Positions 38,351-48,829 of a stretch of DNA of 64,000 nt are shown here, one piece after another. The notes beneath the pieces were generated by a model. The model did no database searches and was not told the DNA's origin. It saw only the letters and a program-made list of their open reading frames with translations. The first letter of the stretch is position 1; every line of letters starts with the position of its first letter. The position numbers were made by a program, and so were the translations under genes. The stretch comes from Physcia stellaris (lineage: Eukaryota > Ascomycota > Lecanoromycetes > Caliciales > Physciaceae). The stretch covers positions 62,001 to 126,000 of the forward strand of contig JABSSW010000029.1 in the NCBI GenBank assembly GCA_018902385.1. Reading direction: 5' to 3'.

Positions 38351-40311
38351 AAAAAATGAACGTGAAAAATTGAAATTGACGTTGTTAAAAAATCAAATTT
38401 CAAACAATAACGAAAATTTTTTTGATTTGTAATATATTTTGAATATATTACAAATTTTTTATAATTGAATAATTGAAATAAATTCGATTTAAAAAAATTT
38501 ATATATTAAAAATAAATTGAATGTTGTGAAATCAATTTATATAAATTTTTTAATATATTAATAATCAATTAATTTAAAATTCAAAAAAATTCAAAATCGT
38601 TTATATATAACGTTTTCATAAACAATTATTACGTTATTGTTCAAAAATTTGAAATTTCAAATTTAATGTAATACAATATATAATTTTCGATTATGAAATT
38701 TATCGTTGAATTTTTGTTTATATTAAATTTATAACAATAAAAATTATGATTTTTAAATGTTAAATTTGATTTATTAAAAATATAAAAAAATACATAATTG
38801 AATTTTATCAAAAATTAATTGTTAACATAATTAAATTAATCGTTTCAATAATTATTTCGTTTTGATAATCGAATTGTTTAATATAATTTGTTCGAAATTC
38901 GATTCGTAATATTTTTTTATTTGAATTTTGAATATTTTACACAATGAATTTCGAATTTAATGTGATTTGAATTTTTCATATTTGTATATTATTTTCAATT
39001 TTATCATTTTTTATTTATTTATTTTTATTTATTTATTGTTTTCGTTTAATTAATTAACAAATACGTTTATTTAAACAACGTTTATGATGTTTATTTGTTG
39101 AATTTAAATTTTTGATAATTGAAATTCGATTCGTAATAATTTTTATTACAAAACATGTTTGAATTGATTATTTTGATTGATTGATTAAACAAAAATTTTC
39201 AAAAACAAATTTGAAATAAATACAAAATATTGAAATTGTAAATAATACGCGAATATTAAATTTCGAACAAAATTACGTTAATTTCGAAATTATTGAAAAA
39301 ATTGAAATTTAATTCGTTGATTTTGATATATTTGTCAAATATTTTATTTATCATATCAATTATTTATTAAATTTATTTGTCGAACATGTTCGTAACATTT
39401 TTTTTGCATATTTTGAATTTTGAATTCGTAATTTTTTGTAATTATAAATTTTTAATATTTGTTTGTTTTATAAAATTCAAATTGTATTGTTTATTGACAT
39501 TAATTTTTTATTTTTTCGAATTAAACGAAAAAAAACTTTTTATATTTTCAATTTCACACAATATCATAACAACATATTAACAATATATTATCAATTTATT
39601 TTCAAAAATAATTGATATAAAATACGTTTTTATAATATATTCATAAATCAAACATGAACAAATAAAATATATTACGAATAAATTAAAAATGAAAATCGTG
39701 TTTTAAATTGAAAAATTATGTTCAATCAATAATATATTTTCAATGCATTTTGAATGCATTGTTTGTTATTCGAATTTTAATCAATTTATTATATCGAATA
39801 ATTTTTAATGCATTAAAAATGCATTAAAAATTTGTTTCGACATTGATTAAAAATCATTGTCGAAAATTTCATTATTGTTGATCGCGATTTCATCATCGTA
39901 ATCAAAATTTTTTTCATTTTTATTCGAAAAATGTTCGAATTTCTCGTTGAAATTGACAATCACAATCGATTTTTTTGAAATTTCAAATTTCACAATAAAT
40001 TTTTCGTCGAAATCATCGAAAATATCATTGTCGTTGTCGATAAAATTGTTTTAATACATACATTCGAACTTGCGTGATTTTAAAATCGAACAAATTTATA
40101 AATTGTTGATGTATTTCAAATACATTAAAAAACAATTCGTATTTTGATTTTTGATTTCAACGCAATTGTCGCATTTACGTTTTTAATCAATAAAGTTTTT
40201 TGCGATCGTGAAATTGATTTGATGTATTTCGAATATATTAACAAATGATTAACATAACAAAAAAATACAAAAAACAAAATATATTTTCAATATATTTTAT
40301 TAAAAAAATCA
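38351..40311. other. Extreme A+T block with recurrent AATATATT words
   Basis: No gene is recognisable. The block is richer in TpA than the gypsy elements and contains many AATATATT/AATATATTA words and their near-palindromic combinations. Remaining C is in CpA or CpG. It could be an old, doubly mutated repeat. I cannot define its ends except for the LTR-like repeat at 40312. Confidence 0.4.
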
Positions 40312-40483
40312 TGAATGATTATCATTTTATTGTTTTGAATTTCGTTATTTTTGTAACATACATGCAAATAAAACACAAAAAATGAACAAATGTCAAGACG
40401 TCAAATTTCATTGATCGATTTATATCAATGAATTTTGATTGTAATATTTGCGAAATACATTTGCGATAATTGTATTTTCAACA
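40312..40483 (-). repeat. LTR-like repeat, left copy
   Basis: 172 bp, same length as the right copy. About ten transitions separate the two; unlike the other LTR pairs most are CpA/TpG changes (two of ten are CpT or ApG). Confidence 0.6.
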
Positions 40484-41243
40484 CTTTTTTACAACAATCG
40501 TTTGTGTTTTTTGTTTTGTATTTTAACGAATTCAGTTTGATTTAAAGTTTTCGCGCAAATTTTTTCAACGATGTAATTTTTCAACGATGTAACTTTTTCA
40601 ACGATGCATTGTTTGAAATTTTCGAACAAACTTTTTCAACGTGATATGTTTTGAATCATGCATCGATGTAAAGATTGCAAAAACGAACGAATCGAAATTC
40701 GATAATTTAATGATTTCAAATATGACGTAAAATCGAATTGTAAAACGTGCGATCGAACATTTGAAAAATTGCGACGTTTTGAATATACTTTTTCATAAAA
40801 TGAAACATCGATGTGAAATTTGATGTTTAGAATTGAATAAAAAATACATCATGAAACAAATATCAATTGTTTGAATAATGCGATATTGACGAAAATGTAA
40901 ATCACATTATGATTTTAATAATATTATTGTGAATTTCAAATTTTTCAAATATTTTTTGCGACATTAATGAATCGATTTCTATGCGATTTGACTGTAGAAA
41001 ATTCATAAAATATGTCGATGCGATGTCAAAAACTGAAAATGATCGAGAAATCGATAAGAAAAATAATATATCGAATGCGAACAAATTTTTGCGAACATAC
41101 ATTGATGCAAAAAATGCAAATTCGAATTTTTTTGATTTGATTAAAATCTGTCAAAAAATCAAATCGATTAATATGCGAAAAAATCAAATATTTTCAACAT
41201 TATTTGTTCTTTTTGATCGAGTTTCTGTTTTGCAAAATCGAAT

Positions 41244-41400
41244 ATGTAATAATTGCATAATACGTTTTTTCGAAACGATATTACGTGATTTTATCGAGTA
41301 TGTAATGATTTCATAATACGTTTTTTCGAAACGATACTATGTGATTTCAGCGAGTTTCGAATGTGTAATGATTGAATAATACGTTTTTTCGAAACGATAC
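41244..41400. repeat. Three imperfect tandem copies of a 56-64 bp unit
   Basis: Units start near 41244, 41300 and 41364. Each contains TGTAAT(A/G)ATT, CATAATACG or AATAATACG, then TTTTTTCGAAACGATA, then (A/T)CGTGATTT or TGTGATTTC and a CGAG piece. Right behind, about 41427-41470, a 25-bp unit with TGTTCGTACAATACGT is present twice. Confidence 0.7.
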
Positions 41401-41885
41401 AATCTAATTTGTTTTTTTTTAACAATTGTTCGTACAATACGTGTTAACAACTGTTCGTACAATACGTCAAATACGACGATTGTATTCATTTTTTTTTTGT
41501 ATTTATCGAACGACTAAATTTCAAAAATAATAGAAAAAAAATCATAATTAGTCGTGTTAAATCAAGACGAAATCACAAAAATAATTTTCTATCATAATGA
41601 AATAAAACAAACAAAACATACAGATTTTTAAAGATTTTTCAAATCGAAATAAAACGAAAAAAACGAAACATCGAATTCATTAAAACAACAACAACAATAA
41701 CAATTTTTAGTTTTTTTCAAATCGATCAACGATTGATAAAATGAACGAACGAGAAAATCAAACAAACAACATGTTTTTACTTTTTCAAAGTAATGATTTT
41801 TTCAAAAAGAAATCAATATTTTTTCAAAACAAAACGAAAAGAAACAAAACGTCAATAACGCATTTTTTTGAATATTTCATTGTTT

Positions 41886-42758
41886 TCAATTTTGAAAGCA
41901 TTTGACATGATTCAATCGATAAATCGATAAATGACAAAACATTTTTGACAATGTTTGCAAACAAAAAAAAACGCGAAAATGTCGAAAAAAATAAACGCAT
42001 CGAAACAAATCGAAAAGAAAAAAAATAAATGAAATCGATCGTGAAAAAATCGAAAATTGACGCGAAAAATTTTCGCGAATATGTGTTAACTCAAATGTTT
42101 CGAATTTAATCAATTTGAAAACAAATGTGATCATCGCATGAAAATATAACGTAATGTCGTTTTGTATAAAATCACATTTGTTTGCGAAATTGCATTTGTC
42201 AAAATCGCGCGAAAAAAATGAACGCATTTGATGTCGTTGCAAATCAAATAAATTCGATTTTTCAACGAACATGCGAAACAAATCGTTCACGATCAAATAA
42301 AATTTCGATAATATAAAAGTTCGAAACGAAATAAACGAACAAATAATATTTGCATTTTTAAAAAATTTGCACATCGATTTGAATGTCGCAATCGAAAAAC
42401 GAAAAAACTTCGATGCAATGACTGATCGTGAATCGATTTTTGTTCAAAATATCGATTTTTTTGATGTTGCAATCGACAAGAATTCTGAAAAAATTTCGAA
42501 AAAAAATGTGTTTTCTGAACGTTCGCGTACAGTTTCTGATGTAAAAATCGCGAAAAATAAAAATTTCGATGACGAAACAGATGAAAAAATGATCGATTGA
42601 AAAAACGTAAAAAATTTCGATTCGAAAACAAATGAAACAATTGATTTCGATTTTTTCGCATGTCGATTGCGAATATGTTCGTGAAATTTGATATTGTTGT
42701 CAAATTTGATCGTTTTGCAACGTTTACAAATATATTTTTCAATTCGTTTTTTGATCAA
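41886..42758 (-). pseudogene. C2H2 zinc-finger protein relic of the small element
   Basis: Frame 42758-42444 begins MIKKRIEKYICKRCKTIKF and continues to HEHIRNRHAKK, a C-x2-C-x12-H-x4-H finger, then a Ser/Phe-rich stretch. A second frame (42374-41886) follows in a shifted phase and ends in FFCLQTLSKMFCHLSIY-like text. Fingers of this form recur in repeat-encoded proteins of ascomycetes. I infer it is the only protein of this element; its role is unknown. Confidence 0.55.
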
Positions 42759-42976
42759 ACGAGTTTTTTTCTTTTATTTTGTCAATTGTTTCATTTTTTT
42801 CTTGAATTTGTTTTTAATTTTCGATTCGTGTTTTCGCATTAAGTAATATTTTTGCGCTTTTTTTGCTTGAACGAATCAAACGCATTTTTGACTAATTTGA
42901 TTCTGTTGATGTTGTAATTGATATTAAATGTAACGAAAATTGTTAATTCGATTTTCATAATCTTTTGAAAAAATCA

Positions 42977-43148
42977 TGAATAATTATCATTTTATTGTTT
43001 TGAATTTCGTTATTCTTGTAACATACATGCAGATAAAACACAAAAAATATACGAATATCAAGACGTTAAATTTCATTGATCGATTTATATCAATGAATTT
43101 TGATTGCAACATTTGCGAAATACATTTGCGATGATTGTATTTTCAACA
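42977..43148 (-). repeat. LTR-like repeat, right copy
   Basis: 172 bp partner of 40312-40483. The shared run extends a few bases further left (AAAAAATCATG) in both copies, so the true start is uncertain by about 10 bases. Confidence 0.6.
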
Positions 43149-44273
43149 TATTTTGAAAAAAAAACGAATTTTATCATTCGACAATTCAAAAATATATTTG
43201 AAATATATTCGAAATATATTATTCACATTGACGTGATTTTTGATTTTTTGATAAAAATTTTTGAACGATGCGTTTTGATTTTACGAACGTTATTTGTCGT
43301 TTTTGATCGATTTAACGATCGTATTTTTTGAATTGATTTTTTTTTGTCGTGAATTTTTTTGATAATTATCATACGAATGAAAAACGTTAATGTATTGTTA
43401 ATATATTAAATATAAATTCAAAATGAATTTTAAAATATTTTATCATTTGTTGCGTTGCGTTTTTTAATCAAAAAAATTTCACGACGTACAGTTTTTTTTT
43501 CAACGAAAATAATTCGATTTTTGAAATATTTTTGAATATAATTTTTCAAATTTTCAATATGATTAAAATTGTTTTATTTGACAATATATTATTAATTCAT
43601 TGATAATATATTGAGAAACAATTTCAAACATTTTAAAAATTATTTATCGAATTGTTGCAAAAATCGAAAAGTTCGAACAATTTGTCGATATTGACAATGC
43701 AAAACATTTGATTTGAATACAAAACGAAAATATCGTTATTTTAAAATATATTAACAATATATTCAAAAACAATTTCAAAAAAAAATTCGACAAATCATTG
43801 ATAAATGAATAATATATTGAAAATATATTATTAATGAATTCAAAAACAATTACGAAAATTTGAAAAAAAAATCAAAAAAAATACAATCGTCATACGATTT
43901 GTTAATAATATATTGAAAATATATTATCAACATATTTTCAGAAATTTCGTGCATGATCAAAACATATCAATAATGTATTTTGAATATATTATCAATACAT
44001 TGTGATAAAATGAAATAAAAAAAATTAAAAAAATTTACATCAAACTTTAAAAAAAATCAAACGAAACAACGTTTTTGTACTTTTCGTATTTAACGCGATT
44101 AAATTTATTAATAATGTATTCGCAATGAATTTTTCATCGAGAAAATAAAATATCGATGATTTATTTTTCTGTAAATGTCATCGTGAATATGTTTTGAAAA
44201 TGTATTCGAATAAAAGAAATCGAAAATCAAAAAAAAAAAAATCAATTGAAATTTAAAATTTTGCGTTAACGAT
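43149..44273. other. A+T block up to the island boundary
   Basis: Same character as 38.35-40.3 kb: dense AATATATT words (for example around 43560-43620, 43800-43830 and 43900-43990) and no gene. It ends sharply at about 44270, where CGCCGAATTGATCAGCCGATC begins normal composition. Confidence 0.5.
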
Positions 44274-44405
44274 TCGCCGAATTGATCAGCCGATCTTCAT
44301 TCACGATAAGTCGAGATAATGTTCTGAGGTCAGCTGACTTGTACTCTCTAATGTAATCGTCATTTTCACATCACATATAGCTGCATCATCTAGTCTAAGG
44401 ATCAG

Positions 44406-45221
44406 ATGGCCACTCCGATCGCCCTGACCACTTTCACCCCTCCGCCCAATTGTCTTTCCAATACGTACCGTTATGGCGACAACCAGCTCGTGGGCCCGAT
44501 GGCCTCGAGCTGCTACCCATCTGGCTGGACCAATACATCCACAACATACTATTCGCCCGCCGCCTGCCCTTCAGGCTACACCACTGCCTGCATTACAGCT
44601 AACACGGCGAACACCATCACAGAGACAGTCGCGACATGTTGTCCATCGCATTTCGCCTGTGCCTCGTCTGGCAATCTCGACGGCTGCGGCTCTAGCATCC
44701 CCGCCCAAACACCAGTCCGGATGACAGTCATGGACTCATCTTTTGTCTCAATCTCCACCATCGAAACGCAATACATTGGTGGTTATGTCAATGCATTTGG
44801 TGTGCAAATCCGCTTCCAGGCCACCGATCTGATCCGTCCGATATCAACCGTCTCAACCTCCACACCTTCCACCCAAGGTACATCTAGTTCCACCTTGGGC
44901 GGCCTTACATCACCCAGCTCAACACCTACGAATACTCCTTCTCCTGCTCTTTCTACCGGCGCTAAAGCTGGCATCGGTGTCGGCGCTGCGATTGGCGGTC
45001 TCCTCATCCTCGCCTTCCTCTTCATCGGTGGCCGGCATATTACGAAACGGCGGAAAGTGGTCGGAACACACAGTGGTAGAGGGGCGATGATGCCCGAGGA
45101 GACGGAACACAAGTCGTACCCTGTCTATGAGGTCCCTGAGGACGAGATCCGTCGTGAATTGCCGGAACATAAAGATGGGCGCCGGCATGAGCTCTACGAA
45201 GAGGGTCGAGGAATATCGTGA
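44406..45221 (+). CDS. Single-pass membrane protein with Cys-rich ectodomain (271 aa)
   Basis: A single-exon frame. Residues 1-135 form a domain with eight Cys (16, 36, 54, 62, 78, 79, 85, 94). Residues 145-186 are a Ser/Thr/Pro stalk likely to be O-glycosylated. One transmembrane helix lies at about 187-209 (GIGVGAAIGGLLILAFLF), followed by a basic stop-transfer HITKRRK and a charged tail with YPVYEVPEDEIRRELPEHK. This layout is common among Pezizomycotina wall-sensor-like membrane proteins, but I cannot assign a named family. There is no clear N-terminal signal peptide, so the helix may act as the anchor. The gene sits alone in a 1.2-kb island between two transposon blocks, yet shows normal codons and no stop. 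No function is claimed. Confidence 0.8.
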   Translation: MATPIALTTFTPPPNCLSNTYRYGDNQLVGPMASSCYPSGWTNTSTTYYSPAACPSGYTTACITANTANTITETVATCCPSHFACASSGNLDGCGSSIPAQTPVRMTVMDSSFVSISTIETQYIGGYVNAFGVQIRFQATDLIRPISTVSTSTPSTQGTSSSTLGGLTSPSSTPTNTPSPALSTGAKAGIGVGAAIGGLLILAFLFIGGRHITKRRKVVGTHSGRGAMMPEETEHKSYPVYEVPEDEIRRELPEHKDGRRHELYEEGRGIS

Positions 45222-45492
45222 TAATCTGAACCTGTTCAGTCTGTCAGTGTCGAGAACAGTAATTTCAACTTCAGTATCCCATGCCCTGGTAAGTGGTGGC
45301 ACCTCCTTCAGGACACACCATATGAGACCTTCGAATGTTGTGATGATTCTGCTTCCATAGTCGGGCAAGCGCATAACAGCTCGGAGATCCGTACTGTAGA
45401 CTGATGTTTTTAGAGAGGTCAGATTTACTCTTGGCTATCTCTTGAACAGATGTGACATGCCACAGCATGAAATACCAAATAAGCGAGCAATT

Positions 45493-45640
45493 CTGTAACA
45501 TTTCTGAATAGATAAATCATTGATTGCATGTTGTTCTATCATGTGCTAATTTACATGATTTTTTAACATCTAAAATCATTGCAATGCGCATTAATTACTA
45601 AATTTTTGACGATTTTTAATTAATCGTTTAATTTTACACA
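45493..45640. repeat. Mutated copy of a 148-bp flank duplicated at 53918-54065
   Basis: Runs from CTGTAACATTTCTGAATAG to about TTTAATTAATCG. Its first 70 bases still have CT and AG; from about 45565 on nearly every CpC, CpT, GpG and ApG of the partner is TpC, TpT, GpA or ApA here, while CpA and CpG stay. For example GGCGGCC in the partner is GACGATT here. It marks the left edge of the 45.5-53.9 kb transposon block. Confidence 0.85.
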
Positions 45641-46611
45641 TTTCTTTAAAAGAAATTATTTGATATTTCGTTTTATTTTTGATATTGCATTTATGAATAT
45701 GCGAATCGAACATTTGATCGAATTATGCATTGATGCAAAAATTTCGTTTTTAACGTTTTCGCAATTTTTGTAATTCATGCGTTTTGATTGATCGATTTTT
45801 TTCGATGAAAAATAAAAATGATACGAATTTGTATAAAATTTCGTTGACGAATATCAAGAATATACGAAAAAAAATGATGATTTTGATATTATTGCAAATT
45901 TAATAATTTCGATTTTTCAACAAACATGCAATGTAAATTATTCACAATTAAACAAAATTGTTTGATGAATTTTGATTGCATTTAAACAAATTTTTGAAAT
46001 GAAATAAATAAAATAAATGAAAAAATAAACGAAACGTTTTTCAACGTTTTTGATATAAATTTTGATAAAAATATCGAAAAACGTAAAAATTTTGATGAAA
46101 TTATTAATCGTGAATTTATTTTTGTTCAAAATATCGATTTTTTTGATATTATTGTTGATATAAATGTTTTATTTTTGTTAATAAATTTTATTTTTTCAAC
46201 GACAATGATTTTTTTTCGCACGATGATTGCGAAAATGTTTATTTTTTCAAATTTAAATTTATTATTTTCAAAAACGTAATGTGCATTTATTTTCGACACG
46301 AAAACAAAAAAAAATTATTGATTTTTTTTCGATATAAATGACGATATTTTGTATTGAAATGTACGTTTTTATTTTCAAAAATGTTGTTTGCGACGATATT
46401 GATCATAAAATCAAATACGTAATACACGTTCAATAATTTTATCGTGTTTTTTTTTTTTTGAAAATGTTGACGTTGAAACGTATTCGATCATATATTAAAA
46501 TAAAAAATGATTTTATTTTTGATATTATCATAAATTCGTTTGTACAATTTCGTTTTTTTTTAAAAAAACGTTATTTTATCGTTTTGTTAACGACGTAAAT
46601 ATCGAAATTAT
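45641..46611 (-). mobile_element. Third, partial copy of the zinc-finger repeat family
   Basis: 46080-46170 matches 42390-42480 and 28460-28550 (AAATTTTGATGAAATTATTAATCG, CAAAATATCGATTTTTTTGAT). 45850-46060 resembles 42180-42360. It is cut on the right by the copia element starting at 46612. No intact frame or zinc finger remains. Confidence 0.6.
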
Positions 46612-46804
46612 TGAACGAATGTGAATGATTGTCATTGCATTGCATGCAATATTATCGAAATTACGTACAGAAATAAGTACAATTTGATTGCGCAAATGTT
46701 TTTAATAATAATCGATTTTGACACGTTTCGTTTAATCGATCAATCAAAAATTTTGATTTTATTCGTGTGCATATTTCAGTTTTTTGTCATCGTATTTTTC
46801 AACA
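46612..46804 (-). repeat. 3' LTR of the copia element (left end)
   Basis: 193 bp, TGAACGAATGTGAATG to CGTATTTTTCAACA. Seven substitutions from the right copy; four are CpT/TpT or ApG/ApA. Confidence 0.8.
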
Positions 46805-47360
46805 TTTTCATTCGATGACAATCATGTTCATTGCATTCGTGAATGCGATTTTCATTGAATTTCAATTTTTGCATTGATTGAAATTTTCATTGAATGTTAA
46901 TTCGTGCAACGACGTAATTTTCATTGAATTTCAATTTTTACGTTTATTGATGAAAAAAACACTGAATTTTTTTGATCAAAAAATCGAATTCGAACGATTT
47001 CGAAAAAAATCATTTTGAATTATTATGCAATTCGAATTTGAACACGATCAACGAATTTTTGTTTTTAATCATAATTTGTCAAATTTGTACAATCGAATTA
47101 TTATCGTTTTAAAATGAAAAAAATGACGTGATTTCAATCAAATTCGAATTTTTTTAATTATTGACGAAAAAAACATTGATTTTTTTTTATCAAAGAATTA
47201 AATTCGAACGATTTTAAAAAAAATCATTTTGAATTATCATGCAATTCAAATTTGAACACGATTAACGAATTTTTATTTTCGATCATGATTCGTCAAATAT
47301 GTACGATTGAATCATCAGCATTTTAACATGAAAAAAACAATTTTGATTATTGAAAAAAAT

Positions 47361-48829
47361 TTAATTGATTTTCGATTTTTTCAGTTTCAATTGTTTCACG
47401 AATTTTTTGAATTTATTTTTTGACAATGATTTAATCAAATCATCGATTATCATATTTGTATTTGAAACGTAATTCAATTGAATCAAATTTTTCTGATGCA
47501 AATTTTTGATATTATGATAAATCACATCAATGTGTTTTGATCGTTCGTAAATATATGCGTTTTTGATTAACAAATTAACGATTTGATTATTTTTTAAAAA
47601 TTGCATTGATAAACAAATTTCATGTTTATCGTTTTGAATGATTGTTATTTGATTCAATTCGATTTCGAAATATTTGATGAAATTCAAATTTCGAAAAAAT
47701 TGTGTTATTTATAATTTTTTTTAACGCATGTCGATAAAATCATATATTCGATTTCAATGATTGAAATAGCGATCGATTTTTGTTTACGATTTATTTATGA
47801 TATTGATTTTTCAACGAACATGTAAACGTATTCGAAAATCGATTTTTTGTTCAATTTATCGATTGCGTAATCAAAATTCGAATAAATTTTGATTTTGAAA
47901 TTTTCATTGTTGTTCAATTTCAAATCGTATACAAAATTTAAATCGATGATCGATCGAATGTAACGAAACAAAATTTTCATTGTTTTGTCGTGATGTTTCG
48001 CAAAATCATTGAAATATTGATTTAATCGTTTTAATGCGAAAACGATATTTGAACGAATGTGTATGATAACATACATGAATTTTTCAATTTTGTGTTGATA
48101 ATTTTTTGAATCAATTCGTTCGTCGTTCGATTCAGTTGATTTGAATAAATCGTAATCGTTCATGAATAATTTCGTGCGTTCGTGTTTATCGATATTTATA
48201 TGCAATTCATTCAATATTTCGTTCAAATAATGAATTTGATTCAATCGAATAATTCGTTTTTTACGATCGCGAATGATTTTAATGTCAAGAATTTTTTTCA
48301 TTTTTTTCAGATTTTTGACTTTAAATATTTTTTTGAATTCATTTTTGAATCAATTGATTTGCTCGTTAAATTTGACGACAACAAAAATGTCATTCACGTA
48401 AAAAAATAATATGATTTTTCGTTTTTTATAACGAAACATACAAAAATCAATCGAAATTTGTTCGAAATTCAATTTGTGCAATTTTTTCACGCAACGTTCG
48501 TGTCAATTTTTAATTGTTTGTTTCAATTCATAAAAATTTCGACGAATTAAAAATGCTTGTTCGAAAAATAAATTCACATTGAATGACGATTTCATGTAAA
48601 TTATTTTTTTTAAAAATGATTTCGTGAAAACATTGTTAATATTTATTTGATGACATTCGAAATTTTTCAACGCGACGATGACAAAAAACAAACGAAAAAT
48701 ATCGAATTTGACAATTGAAACAAAAATATTTGTATAATTTATTTCATATATTTGCGAAAAAATTTTTGTAACGAATTTGATTTTCAATTTGTTCAACGTA
48801 TCATTCACATGCATTTTGATTTTGAACAT
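47361..48829 (-). pseudogene. Ty1/copia reverse transcriptase and RNase H relic
   Basis: 48829-48503 carries copia RT text (KFVTKIFSQIYEINYTN, KFDIFRLFFVIVALKNFECHQ, NNVFTKSFLKKIIYM, ELKQTIKN). The catalytic YVDD is YVND: AAT at 48394-48392. 48301-47795 continues with KYQHKIEKFMYVIIHIRSNIVFALKRLNQY and a KSIFEYVYM RNase H start. 47687-47361 has the C-terminal RSKHIDVIYHNIKNL and LIKSLSKNKFKKFVKQL, a very typical copia end. Stops and a frame step make it dead. Confidence 0.9.

Larger units (their letters stand above)
40312..43148 (-). mobile_element. Second small LTR-like element with zinc-finger relics
   Basis: Flanked by 172-bp direct repeats 40312-40483 and 42977-43148 (TGAATGATTATC/TGAATAATTATC to TTTTCAACA). 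The inside carries on the minus strand a C2H2 protein relic (41886-42758) related to that of the nested element at 27.46-29.80 kb. 42390-42480 and 28460-28550 share the words TTCGATGCAATGACTGATCG/TTTGATGCAATAATTGAACG and CAAAATAT(C/T)GATTT. No RT is present. I found no target duplication, so the ends are provisional. Confidence 0.6.

Noticed and set aside
41244-41400. Array of tRNA or snRNA genes in the repeated units
   Set aside because: No cloverleaf, box A/B or Sm-like elements. Only simple tandem repeats.
1-44270. Alternative genetic code with TGA for Trp
   Set aside because: TGA falls on Trp positions throughout the elements, but TAA stops and frame steps also occur, catalytic residues are lost in parallel, and the intact island genes use TGG with TGA or other codons as normal stops. 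Mutation explains it.
1-44270. Mitochondrial DNA insertion or an A+T-rich protist genome
   Set aside because: No mitochondrial gene is present. The blocks contain gypsy and copia pol genes and stop sharply at fungal gene islands with spliceosomal introns.
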